Shown piece after piece: positions 49,488-58,203 of a stretch of 64,000 nucleotides of DNA. Position 1 is the stretch's first letter, and each line of letters begins with the position of its first letter. A program made the translations under genes and the position numbers. Source of the stretch: Bacillus massiliigorillae (lineage in GTDB: Bacteria > Bacillota > Bacilli > Bacillales > DSM-1321); NCBI RefSeq assembly GCF_000380245.2, contig NZ_HG428743.1, forward strand, positions 252,953 through 316,952, read 5' to 3'. Below the pieces are notes generated by a model. The model saw only the letters and a list, made by a program, of their open reading frames with translations. It had not been told where the DNA came from and ran no database searches.

Positions 49488-50261
49488 TTAGGTATCTCTA
49501 GCTCCTGCATAACCCAATTCCATAGAAATACGCATAGCCATTTTCTCTGTTTTTTCTTTTACTACTTCCATAAACTGATCATCAATTCTTAATTCTGGAC
49601 CACTGACATTTAAGGCGGCTACTACTTCTTTTTTATGATTATAGATTGGATACGAAATACCGATGGTCTCTCTGTCTTGTTCTCCTCTACTTAGTGCATA
49701 GCCTAATTCTCTAATTTTTAGAATTTCTTCTTGTAAAACTGCCTCATTATCAATCGTTTGTTCCGTTAACTTTTTAAAAGTCATTTTTTTAATCAGTGCT
49801 TGTCTTTCCGGTTCTGGTAAATATGCAAGTAGTAGTTTTGGCCCTGACCCTATGTATAGCTCAGAGCGTTTGCCAACTCGTGTGTATAAACGAATCGCAT
49901 GGTTCGTTTCAACCTTTTCGATATATACAGCCTCATCTTTGTCTAATATAACTAAGTGAACCACTTCATTAATATCAGCACACAATTGTCTCATGAAAGG
50001 TAATGCTACATCTCGAAGCTCGAACTGATCAGCAACAAGACTACCTAAATCAAGCAATTTTAAGCCTAATCGATAACGTACATCTTGATTATTATGTTTC
50101 ACTTTTGTTAGGAAACCACATTCCTCTAATGAGGAAAGCAAACGATGAGCTGTTGGTTTAGTAAGATTGGACTTTTCAGCTAACTCCCCAAGCGTTAATT
50201 CTTTTTGATCTTTTGAAAAATAATCTAATAATGCTAGTGCTTTAACTACACTTTGATTCAT
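49488..50261 (-). CDS. IclR-family transcriptional regulator
   Basis: 257 residues. HTH at about 20-45 (LTLGELAEKSNLTKPTAHRLLSSLEECGFL), then the IclR effector domain with LRDVALPFMRQLCADINEVVHLVILD, SELYIGSGPKLLLAYLP and VAALNVSGPELR. It is divergent from a ThDP-enzyme operon; the palindrome GTTTCAATAATTGAAAC lies between them and recurs before two other transcription units nearby. I infer it is their shared regulator. The ligand is probably the pathway substrate. Confidence 0.88.
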   Translation of the reverse strand: MNQSVVKALALLDYFSKDQKELTLGELAEKSNLTKPTAHRLLSSLEECGFLTKVKHNNQDVRYRLGLKLLDLGSLVADQFELRDVALPFMRQLCADINEVVHLVILDKDEAVYIEKVETNHAIRLYTRVGKRSELYIGSGPKLLLAYLPEPERQALIKKMTFKKLTEQTIDNEAVLQEEILKIRELGYALSRGEQDRETIGISYPIYNHKKEVVAALNVSGPELRIDDQFMEVVKEKTEKMAMRISMELGYAGARDT

Positions 50262-50405
50262 GTATTTCCCCCATTTCCAACGTCTTTCAAATAGTCCCTA
50301 TACCCTCTGATAAAACTATACCACCCAACAAACTGAATGTTCTGAAAATTTATTGCTCTTCTGTTTTTTATATGTTACCATCATAATATCATAAAATGAA
50401 ATAAC

Positions 50406-50422
50406 GTTTCAATAATTGAAAC
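50406..50422 (+). promoter_or_regulatory. IclR-type operator 1
   Basis: Perfect palindrome GTTTCAATAATTGAAAC, 20 bp before the ThDP-enzyme start. CATAATATCATAAAAT just upstream may include the -10 region. Confidence 0.75.
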
Positions 50423-50442
50423 AAGATAAGGAGCGATTGATA

Positions 50443-52101
50443 TTGAGTAAATTAGGTGGGCATTTAATAGTAGAAGCTTTAGAGAAGGCAAAGATTGACA
50501 AAGTATTTTGCGTTCCTGGTGAAAGTTATCTTAGTGTTTTAGATGGTCTTTATAATCACGAAAATATTGAACTCATTTCGACTCGTCATGAGGGTGGTGC
50601 TGCATTTATGGCTGAGGCCTACGCGAAAGCATCTGGAAAAGTGGGCGTTTGTATGGCGACTCGTGGTGTAGGAGCTGCAAATCTTTCAATTGGGCTTCAT
50701 ACCGCGATGCAAGATTCAACACCAGTTGTTGCTTTTCTCGGACAGGTAGAACGTGATTACATCGGGAAAGAAGCTTTTCAAGAAGTAGATTTAGCTGCAT
50801 TTTTTGGTCATATTTGCAAATGGACTGTGGAAATTCAAGATGCCAAACGGATTCCTGAAATAGTTAATCGTGCCTTTCATATGGCTACATCAGGTAGACC
50901 TGGTCCAGTCGTAGTATCCTTACCTCATGATATGTTAGAAGACATCGTTCAAAATCCTCAAGATCAATACCACAACACACAACCAACTACACCTGAAGCT
51001 AACAAAAAACATATTAATGAAGTGCTACAAAAGATTACAAAAGCGAAAAAACCAATCATTATAGCAGGTGGAGGAGTGACTGCCTCTGACTCCACTCCTT
51101 TATTAGTCGAAGTAGCTGAGAAGCTAGCTTTACCTGTTGCTACAGCTTTTCGAAGATTTGATGCTTTTCCAAATGAACATCCTTCCTATGCTGGGTGGCT
51201 AGGGTTTGGTTCAAACAAAGATTTATTAGATTATATTTATGATGCAGATTTAGTCATAGCGATTGGCACAAGATTTTCCCAAGTTACGACGCAAGATTAT
51301 TCACTCTTAAAGCCTGGAGTTGATTTAATACATATTGATATTTCTCAAGAAATAATTGGAAAAGTGTATACAGCGTCACTTGCTATCGTTTCAGACGTAC
51401 ATTCATTTCTTCAAAACCTAAACGAAAGCATTTCTATAGATCAAACGAATTCTAATCGTATGAAACTTGTCAATCAGCTTCATAGCAGTTATATGGCATT
51501 TTCTACCCCTCAAAAAGCATATTCAGAAGAATATGTGGATTTAGATGGAATGCTTCATGATTTCGTTTCTCACACCCCGAAGAATGCCATTATTACAAGT
51601 GATGCAGGAAACTTTTTTGGATGGCTTTCTAAATACTATCGATTTGAGCAGCCGAAGACTTATATCGGTCCAACATCTGGTGCCATGGGATACGGTTTAC
51701 CAGCCGCACTAGGGGCAAAGCTTGCACACCCTAATCAACCTGTCATTTCTTTTTCCGGGGACGGTGGATTTATGATGACTATGCAAGAACTGGCAACATC
51801 GATTCACTACAATATCCCTGTTATAGCGATTGTGGTTAATAATAATTTATACGGAACCATTCGTGCTCACCAAGAAAAGCACTTTCCAGATCGCGTAGTA
51901 GGAACTGAATTATCCAACCCTAACTTCTCAAAGCTCGCTGAAATCTTTGGATGTAATGGTGAAAGAGTAACAAAAAATGATGAGTTTATTCCTGCCTTAC
52001 AACGAGCAATTGCATCCAATAAAACAACACTGATTGAAGTGCTATCAAATCCAGATATTCTTTCCGTAAACCAAGCAAAAGTACAACAAACAAATGCTTA
52101 A
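50443..52101 (+). CDS. Thiamine-diphosphate enzyme, acetolactate-synthase-like
   Basis: 552 residues from TTG 50443 (AAGGAG 11 bases upstream). Three ThDP domains are seen: N-terminal with the catalytic Glu context STRHEGGAAFMAEAYAKASG, a middle domain (IIAGGGVTASDSTPLLVEVA), and the C-terminal ThDP motif SFSGDGGFMMTMQELATS ending NNNLYGTIRA. These enzymes decarboxylate 2-oxo acids or ligate the product. Since it heads an operon with an aminotransferase under an IclR regulator, I infer a catabolic 2-oxo-acid role rather than valine synthesis. No regulatory subunit (IlvN) is near. Confidence 0.8.
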   Translation: MSKLGGHLIVEALEKAKIDKVFCVPGESYLSVLDGLYNHENIELISTRHEGGAAFMAEAYAKASGKVGVCMATRGVGAANLSIGLHTAMQDSTPVVAFLGQVERDYIGKEAFQEVDLAAFFGHICKWTVEIQDAKRIPEIVNRAFHMATSGRPGPVVVSLPHDMLEDIVQNPQDQYHNTQPTTPEANKKHINEVLQKITKAKKPIIIAGGGVTASDSTPLLVEVAEKLALPVATAFRRFDAFPNEHPSYAGWLGFGSNKDLLDYIYDADLVIAIGTRFSQVTTQDYSLLKPGVDLIHIDISQEIIGKVYTASLAIVSDVHSFLQNLNESISIDQTNSNRMKLVNQLHSSYMAFSTPQKAYSEEYVDLDGMLHDFVSHTPKNAIITSDAGNFFGWLSKYYRFEQPKTYIGPTSGAMGYGLPAALGAKLAHPNQPVISFSGDGGFMMTMQELATSIHYNIPVIAIVVNNNLYGTIRAHQEKHFPDRVVGTELSNPNFSKLAEIFGCNGERVTKNDEFIPALQRAIASNKTTLIEVLSNPDILSVNQAKVQQTNA

Positions 52102-52111
52102 TAATGCAATA

Positions 52112-52150
52112 ATGAAGCCTTTCTAACACTTTAACGAAAGGCTTCTCTTT
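52112..52150 (+). terminator. Hairpin between the ThDP enzyme and the aminotransferase
   Basis: GAAGCCTTTC / GAAAGGCTTC followed by TCTTTACTTTT. It may reduce rather than stop read-through into the next gene. Confidence 0.6.
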
Positions 52151-52184
52151 ACTTTTACTACCAATATGGAAGGAGAGAATACGA

Positions 52185-53360
52185 ATGATCTTTCATTCAA
52201 AGCGAATTTCCCAAATACCCCCTTATGTTTTTTCTAGTATTAATAAAAAGAAAGCTGAACTGAAAAAGAAAGGAATAGATGTTATTGATCTTGGCATTGG
52301 AGATCCTGATTTTTCAACACCATTGCATATTGTCAATAAACTAAAAGAAGAGTTGGATAACCCAGCTAATATGAAATATCCTAGCTATAATGGAATACCC
52401 GAATTACGAATAGCTATTTCTGAATTTTATAGGCGTCAATACGGAGTTGAGCTTGATGCAGAAACAGAAGTACTAATATTAATTGGCTCGAAAGAGGGGC
52501 TTGCCCATTTAATTCCGGCTATGATTGATCCAGGAGAAGTCGTATTAACACCAGATCCTGGTTATGGTGTCTACCGTACAGCCATTCAGCTAGCAAACGG
52601 TGTGCCCTTTACTATGCCTTTAAAAAAAGAACTCGATTTTAAGCCTGAGTTAAATGCTATTCCTACTACTGTCCTTGAACTAGCTAAGTTAATGCTCCTT
52701 AACTATCCTGGCAATCCTACAGCAGCAACCGTTGATATAGCGTTTTTTCAAAAAGTAGTCCAGTTCGCAAAGAAGTATCAGATTCCTGTCGCACATGACT
52801 TTGCTTACAATATGATTACATTTGATAACTACGAAGCTCCTAGTATTCTGCAAGCAGAAGGAGCGAAAGATATCGCCGTTGAATTCGGTTCTTTCTCCAA
52901 AACCTATAATATGACTGGTTGGAGAATTGGCTATGTTGTAGGAAATCGTTCTATGATTAAAGCATTAGCCGTTGTAAAAAACAATACTGATACAGGACAA
53001 TTTATCCCCATACAAAAAGCTGCTGCATTTGCTTTAGCAAGCGAGCAAAGCTTTATTTCTCAAAACAATGCCATATATAAAGAGCGCATGATGAAAGTGA
53101 TTGAACTGCTAAATGATATTGGAATCCATGCTCATGTTCCACGTGGAAGTTTCTTCATATGGGCTGAGGTGCCTCAAGGGTTTACTTCTTTTGAATTCGC
53201 AGAAACATTGCTCCAAGAGGTTGGGGTTGTCGTCACACCTGGTACTGCCTTTGGTGAAGGAGGGGAAGGGTATTTCCGCATTTCTCTTTCCGTTTCAATC
53301 GAAAGATTAGTAGAAGCAGGGGAACGATTGAAAAGTTATTATCGAACTCTTAGTCAATAG
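52185..53360 (+). CDS. Class I/II PLP-dependent aminotransferase
   Basis: 391 residues. Motifs are VIDLGIGDPDFSTP, SKEGLAHL, NYPGNPTAA, the PLP Lys in EFGSFSKTYNMTGWRIGY and the C-terminal RISLS. The sequence is closest to the group that includes LL-diaminopimelate and aspartate/alanine aminotransferases. It moves an amino group between an amino acid and a 2-oxo acid. It follows the ThDP enzyme by 83 bp with a hairpin between, and would supply the 2-oxo acid to it. Confidence 0.87.
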   Translation: MIFHSKRISQIPPYVFSSINKKKAELKKKGIDVIDLGIGDPDFSTPLHIVNKLKEELDNPANMKYPSYNGIPELRIAISEFYRRQYGVELDAETEVLILIGSKEGLAHLIPAMIDPGEVVLTPDPGYGVYRTAIQLANGVPFTMPLKKELDFKPELNAIPTTVLELAKLMLLNYPGNPTAATVDIAFFQKVVQFAKKYQIPVAHDFAYNMITFDNYEAPSILQAEGAKDIAVEFGSFSKTYNMTGWRIGYVVGNRSMIKALAVVKNNTDTGQFIPIQKAAAFALASEQSFISQNNAIYKERMMKVIELLNDIGIHAHVPRGSFFIWAEVPQGFTSFEFAETLLQEVGVVVTPGTAFGEGGEGYFRISLSVSIERLVEAGERLKSYYRTLSQ

Positions 53361-53378
53361 GGCATTCTTTCACACTAT

Positions 53379-53422
53379 TAAAAGATCAATCTCCTTCAAA
53401 CGCGAGATTGATCTTTTTTTAT
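53379..53422. terminator. Bidirectional terminator
   Basis: AAAAGATCAATCTC / GAGATTGATCTTTT plus T-run, between the convergent aminotransferase and symporter genes. Confidence 0.85.
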
Positions 53423-53437
53423 TATGATAAGAAATTA

Positions 53438-54712
53438 TTATTCCGTCATACTTTCATTCGCAATTTCATTCGCATTGAATGCTGTCAATTCATGTTTCTT
53501 TTCTGACTGATCAACAACTGCAGCACCGACAATATCACCTGTCACATTACAAGTTGTGAATATCATATCGGTGATGACGTTTACCCCAGCTGTCAGTCCG
53601 ACAATTTCAATCGGGAGACCTGCTTGCGTAAATACAATAGACATACCAATTAATCCAGCTCCAGGGACTCCAGCTGTGCCAATGGCAGCTAATGTTCCTG
53701 CTAAAATAATACCAACTATGGCACCAATACTTAATTCATATCCCATAATATTTGCGGCAAAAACAACTCCAACACCAAAATGAATTGCAGAACCGTTCAT
53801 ATTTACTGTAGCACCTACTGGTAAGCAAAAATTAGCTACTTTATCACTAATACCAGCTTTTTTTGCACTCTTTAGTGTAACTGGGAGTGTCGCTAGACTA
53901 CTAGATGTAACGAAAGCTGTAATAATCGCTTCACGTGTATTCTTAAAGAATTTAATAACAGGAACTTTAAACAAGAGGAGTATAATCGGGAAGATGATAA
54001 ATATTTGCACACCAACACCTACATAAGAAGCAATGACATATTTACTAAGGGCAATTAACGTATCAAAACCTTGATTACCAATTGTTGTCGCAGTAATCCC
54101 TAACACACCAATTGGTGCATATTGTAAGATTCCACTCAGAATACGGAAAGTAACTTCACTTCCTGCCTCCGCAAATTTCAATAAAAGATTGCCCCATTCT
54201 TTCATTTGAGTTTCAGCTGAATGTCTCATAAAAGAGATGGCAAAGCCAACAATAACAGCTAAAAAAACTATACTTAATATATCGCCATTCGCAAGCGCAG
54301 AAAAAACGTTAGTAGGTATAACTTGTAGTAATACATCTATTAGAGAGGGCGCTTCGGGTACCTCCATATTCGTACCATTAGGCATCTTTAACCCCGTGCC
54401 GGGATTAATGAATTCAGCAATTCCAATACCTAAAATAACTGCCAAAGCCGTTGTAATAATGAAGTATGGAAATATCTTTCCTCCTATACGACCTAATTCC
54501 TTTGGGTTGGTATTGTTAATAGACACGATTACTGTAAGTAAAATAAGTGGAACAACTGCCATTTTGAGAAGTTTTAAGAAAATAGTACCTAACGGCTCCA
54601 ATACATGTGCTGATGGACCAAAAATCAGACCTATACATATTCCTAGTAAGAAACCTACCGAAATCTTTAAAATAAATGATTTTTCTCGATACCATCTCCA
54701 TGCTCCATACAT
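53438..54712 (-). CDS. Dicarboxylate/amino acid:cation symporter (DAACS)
   Basis: 424 residues from ATG 54712, where AGGAGG has the right spacing. GltP/DctA-type fold: LKLLKMAVVPLILLTVIVSI, the Ser-rich hairpin TSSSLATLPVTL, LPVGATVNMNGSA (NMDGT-like motif), and the C-terminal GVPGAGLI and DMIFTTCNVTGD. It takes up an acidic amino acid or a dicarboxylate with Na+ or H+. A copy of the IclR palindrome lies 72 bp upstream, placing it in the same regulon. Confidence 0.88.
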   Translation of the reverse strand: MYGAWRWYREKSFILKISVGFLLGICIGLIFGPSAHVLEPLGTIFLKLLKMAVVPLILLTVIVSINNTNPKELGRIGGKIFPYFIITTALAVILGIGIAEFINPGTGLKMPNGTNMEVPEAPSLIDVLLQVIPTNVFSALANGDILSIVFLAVIVGFAISFMRHSAETQMKEWGNLLLKFAEAGSEVTFRILSGILQYAPIGVLGITATTIGNQGFDTLIALSKYVIASYVGVGVQIFIIFPIILLLFKVPVIKFFKNTREAIITAFVTSSSLATLPVTLKSAKKAGISDKVANFCLPVGATVNMNGSAIHFGVGVVFAANIMGYELSIGAIVGIILAGTLAAIGTAGVPGAGLIGMSIVFTQAGLPIEIVGLTAGVNVITDMIFTTCNVTGDIVGAAVVDQSEKKHELTAFNANEIANESMTE

Positions 54713-54783
54713 CCACATTCCTCCTATAATTATGTATTTTCCAAACCAAATCATGCTTCAGAAATACTTACTCCTTCCTTTTC

Positions 54784-54815
54784 GTTTCAATAATTGAAAT
54801 ATCATTTCAATTATT
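54784..54815 (-). promoter_or_regulatory. IclR-type operator 2
   Basis: GTTTCAATAATTGAAAT followed, after 3 bases, by a half-site ATTTCAATTATT. The rest of 54713-55018 shows no gene. Confidence 0.7.
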
Positions 54816-55018
54816 ACGAAGCTTAATAGAAGTATAAGTTAATCTACTATTATTTTCAATAGTCTAAATAATCTGATAATAATAAAGTTTTCTCATGGTT
54901 CCGGAGTATATATAGGTTAAAGGTCTCTCTTAGGATAGGAATTAATGACGAGTTGCCGCCAAGAGATGCGTGTCTGCTTCCTAGAACTCTATTAAAACAA
55001 TATTGGTTCTACAATCTA

Positions 55019-55050
55019 AATAGCCCTAATTCATAGAATTAGGGCTATTC
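55019..55050 (-). terminator. Terminator of the amidase gene
   Basis: AATAGCCCTAATTC-ATA-GAATTAGGGCTATT, 6 bp past the stop. Confidence 0.85.
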
Positions 55051-55056
55051 TTTCAT

Positions 55057-56484
55057 CTATTTATTTGTATACTGTATCAAGCTTGGGGTTTGGGAAAACT
55101 CAGGATGTATTTGTTCAAGAGCATGTGCCACATTTAATATTCTTCCTTCTTTAAAGGCGGGTCCAACAATTTGCATACCCACAGGAAGATTATTAACAAA
55201 TCCACATGGTACCGTAACTGCTGGTAATCCTGTTAAATTAAATGGACCTGTAAACCGAATAATTTGATCTAAGAAACTAACTTCCGTTCCATTTAGAGAC
55301 ACCATATCTTGGCCTATTTTTGGTGGTAAAACTGGATGTGTAGGAGTAATTAGCACATCTACTTTCGTAAACAAATCTTTAAATTCACGATTCAATTGCA
55401 AACGTATTTGCTGTGCCTGTAAATAATCAACTGCCGAAGGAATCTCACCCAGTTTTAATAAGAAACGAACATCATCTCCGAAATCTTCTTCTCTTTTAAT
55501 CAAATTATCATGATGTATCGCACTGGCTTCCGTTATGATAGTAATCATTTCGGCATATTCAACATAAGAAAGTGTCGGTAATTTCACCACTTCAATAGTG
55601 GCTCCGTATTTTTCTAATGACGAAATCGCATTCCTCACTGTTTTCTCTATAGGTGCATCAACGTTATTAAAAAAGTACTCTTCATTAATGCCAATTTTTA
55701 GCCCTTTAATTGAACCTGTTAATTCATTCGAATAAGAAGGAATAGCCCTATTTACTGACGTAGGATCTTTGGCGTCATATCCTGAAATGGCTTCTAATAT
55801 ATACGCTGCATCTTTCGCACTCTTCGCCATAGGACCAATGTGATCTAAAGACCACCCTAAGGGAAAAGCTCCATATTTACTTACTAATCCGTGTGTTGGT
55901 TTTAAACCTGTAATACCGCAAAATGAGGAAGGTATGCGAATAGATCCACCTGTATCAGTACCCAAAGCAGCAATTGTCATATGCGATGCTGTTGAGACAC
56001 CTGAACCACCACTTGAGCCACCCGAAATTCTTTCCAAATCCCATGGATTACGACATGGTCCAAAATGAGGATTATTATTCGTTGCCCCCCAAGCATACTC
56101 ATGTAAATTTAATTTCCCTGTAAAAATAGTACCTGCTTCTTTTAATTTAGTAACAACTGTAGCATTATCTTTTGAAACAAACTCTTTATGAATCTTTGAT
56201 CCCATCGTTGTAACTTCATTAGCAAAATAAATATTATCTTTAATAGCCATAGGAATGCCATGTAAAGGCCCACGGTAATTCCCCGATAATACTTCTTTCT
56301 CAGCTACTTCAGCTTGTTCCAAAGCTTTATCTACGGTGACATTAATATACGCATTTAATTTATTATTTAATGTTTCAATCTGATCAATGACAGCTCTTGT
56401 CACTTCTACTGGTGAAACTTCTTTATTTTTAATAAGAGGAGCTAACTCTGAAATCGTGCTCTCATTCCATTTTTTATTCATCAT
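55057..56484 (-). CDS. Amidase-signature enzyme (GatA/AtzE-like)
   Basis: 475 residues from ATG 56484 (GGAGGTG upstream). The Ser-cisSer-Lys triad is present: Lys in MAIKDNIYF, cis-Ser in SGGSSGGSG and nucleophile Ser in LGTDTGGSIRIPSSFCG. It hydrolyses a carboxamide. The resemblance to GatA is strong, but no gatB is present. The small upstream gene overlaps by 11 bp, like GatC- or AtzG-type partners. IclR control is inferred from the half-site upstream of that gene. Confidence 0.85.
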   Translation of the reverse strand: MMNKKWNESTISELAPLIKNKEVSPVEVTRAVIDQIETLNNKLNAYINVTVDKALEQAEVAEKEVLSGNYRGPLHGIPMAIKDNIYFANEVTTMGSKIHKEFVSKDNATVVTKLKEAGTIFTGKLNLHEYAWGATNNNPHFGPCRNPWDLERISGGSSGGSGVSTASHMTIAALGTDTGGSIRIPSSFCGITGLKPTHGLVSKYGAFPLGWSLDHIGPMAKSAKDAAYILEAISGYDAKDPTSVNRAIPSYSNELTGSIKGLKIGINEEYFFNNVDAPIEKTVRNAISSLEKYGATIEVVKLPTLSYVEYAEMITIITEASAIHHDNLIKREEDFGDDVRFLLKLGEIPSAVDYLQAQQIRLQLNREFKDLFTKVDVLITPTHPVLPPKIGQDMVSLNGTEVSFLDQIIRFTGPFNLTGLPAVTVPCGFVNNLPVGMQIVGPAFKEGRILNVAHALEQIHPEFSQTPSLIQYTNK

Positions 56485-56656
56485 GAGCACCTCCCAGAGT
56501 GTGAGTCATAGCAATATCATAGTCGTTCAATTCTACACTCCTAAAATCATTCTTTAATAATTGAATTGACTCCCACTGTTGTGTCAATGCTTGTAACTCT
56601 TCTGCAGATGTTCTAATACTCTTCGCCGATAAAATCTTTTCAATAGTATTTCCCAC
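56474..56656 (-). CDS. Small GatC/AtzG-like partner of the amidase
   Basis: 60 residues from GTG 56656 with GGAGG 7 bases upstream. One charged helical segment (TSAEELQALTQQWESIQLL) and a tail LNDYDIAMTHTLGGAHDE, whose acidic/aromatic ending could wrap on the amidase as GatC does on GatA. It overlaps the amidase start, a sign of stoichiometric production. The family assignment is inferred from size and position, not from a clear motif. Confidence 0.5.
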   Translation of the reverse strand: MGNTIEKILSAKSIRTSAEELQALTQQWESIQLLKNDFRSVELNDYDIAMTHTLGGAHDE

Positions 56657-56689
56657 TGCACTACCTCCTTTTTTACTAATTTTAACGGA

Positions 56690-56702
56690 TTTCAATAATT
56701 TT
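56690..56702 (-). promoter_or_regulatory. IclR-type operator 3 (half-site)
   Basis: TTTCAATAATT, identical to the left 11 bases of the palindromes at 50406 and 54784; the right arm is degenerate. Confidence 0.5.
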
Positions 56703-56848
56703 CCAAACTATTAATTTAGTTGTTAAAAAACTCTTAAAAAGGTTAATACAGAGTAAGGAAGTTTCTATTAATTCATATAAAATCTCCTAAATTAATATAT
56801 CTTGTTCCTATAATAAGTAAATGATTACAAGAGTTGATCTTCACTTTG

Positions 56849-58015
56849 TTAATAAATAGCATCCTCAATAACTAATTCATTCTCCGCAAAGCGTTCTACG
56901 CGTAACGGTGTTAAGTCTAATGTTTCGTATTTGCCTTTGCGAATGAGTTCTGAGAGACCTTTTCCAACAGCAGGTGCCTGCTGCATGCCATGACCACTGA
57001 AGCCAAATGCAACAAAGTAGCCTTTCATGGTTGGATATTCGCCAATAATGGCATTATGATCTTTCGTATTGAAGTCATACAGCCCTGCCCATCCACCTGT
57101 GATTTTAACTTGTTCGAAGTTTTTCACACGGTGTGCTAAAATTGGCCACACATTTTCTTCAAAATCAGAGCGTCTCCAGCTAAAATCGATTTTCCTTACC
57201 ACATCTTCTGCATAACCCGCAATGAACTTCTCACCTTCGTGACGGAAATAGACACCTGTTGGGTCCATCGTTAATGGTAAATACTTTTGTAAAGATTGTC
57301 CGACGTCGAATTGAAAGATTTGTCTAGGTATTGGAATAACAGGCAGAGGAAGATTGGCTTGTTCACTTAGTAAAGAAGCCCACGCTCCTGCACAGTTAAT
57401 CACAATAGGCGCGTAGTATTCAGTGCCGTTCGCTAGTTTAACCCCTTTGATACGGTCATTTTCTGTCAGAAGGCTTTCAACTTCATCATAGACATATTCT
57501 GCTCCTAAAAACTTCGATGCTTTAATATAACCTTGCATGACCGAATACGGATCTAAGTAACCACTTTCCGAGCAATATAGACCTCCTGCCAAATCATCCA
57601 GCGTTAGTTCTGGGATAATATCTAGTAATCCGTGTTTTTCTAGAAGTTGAGAAGACACACCGTTCTTATGCTGCATAGCTAAATGTTTGGAAAAACGAGG
57701 CATCATTTCCTCTGTTGCAAGGAATAGGTAACCTCTTTGTTTAAAATCGATTTCTACTTTCTCCCCATCGATTGCCATTTTCTCTGCAAATTCTTTATAA
57801 ATACTTAGGCTATAGCGACTTAGCTGTACATTCACATCGGTTGTGTACAATTGACGAAAACCACCTGCGCTTCGAGGTGTTGAGGCGAATTCGTATACAC
57901 TATCTTTTTCAAAAACAATGATTCGACCAGTAAATCCATCATTTAAAAGATTATACGCAATACTAGAACCAATAACGCCTCCACCAACAATGAGAACATC
58001 TGCTTTATTTTGCAT
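56849..58015 (-). CDS. FAD-dependent amino-acid oxidase/dehydrogenase (DAO family)
   Basis: 388 residues. The FAD-binding ADP fold is VLIVGGGVIGSSIAYNLL, then SAGGFRQLY and VINCAGAWASLLS. The C-terminal substrate/FAD motif reads GWAGLYDFNTKDHNAIIGEYP and GFSGHGMQQAPAVGKGLSELI. It belongs with sarcosine oxidase beta and glycine/D-amino acid oxidases. It is divergent from the CdaR-type regulator. Substrate is probably a (D-)amino acid, given the racemase nearby. GGTGG lies upstream of the ATG. Confidence 0.87.
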   Translation of the reverse strand: MQNKADVLIVGGGVIGSSIAYNLLNDGFTGRIIVFEKDSVYEFASTPRSAGGFRQLYTTDVNVQLSRYSLSIYKEFAEKMAIDGEKVEIDFKQRGYLFLATEEMMPRFSKHLAMQHKNGVSSQLLEKHGLLDIIPELTLDDLAGGLYCSESGYLDPYSVMQGYIKASKFLGAEYVYDEVESLLTENDRIKGVKLANGTEYYAPIVINCAGAWASLLSEQANLPLPVIPIPRQIFQFDVGQSLQKYLPLTMDPTGVYFRHEGEKFIAGYAEDVVRKIDFSWRRSDFEENVWPILAHRVKNFEQVKITGGWAGLYDFNTKDHNAIIGEYPTMKGYFVAFGFSGHGMQQAPAVGKGLSELIRKGKYETLDLTPLRVERFAENELVIEDAIY

Positions 58016-58105
58016 ACCATAACCACCTTTTCTTCAAATGATTTCTTGTTATAACTGTAATCCTTTACGCCATATTGAAACTATGTTTAAATTCCACAAA
58101 AAAAA

Positions 58106-58121
58106 TTGCATTATGACGCAA
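58106..58121. promoter_or_regulatory. Imperfect palindrome between the oxidase and regulator genes
   Basis: TTGCATTATGACGCAA, 6 of 8 positions symmetrical; candidate CdaR/PucR-type binding site in the divergent promoter region. Confidence 0.45.
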
Positions 58122-58203
58122 AAAATCAGTCATTTTAACAAGGAAATTACACATTAAAATTGAATGTACTATGTTAACCATCTACAAAAAGGGGGAGTTG
58201 CTT

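Noticed and set aside
36431..56484. One aromatic-acid pathway joining benE with the ThDP enzyme and amidase
   Set aside because: benE is 14 kb from the IclR cluster, lacks the shared palindrome, and no ring-cleavage gene is seen.
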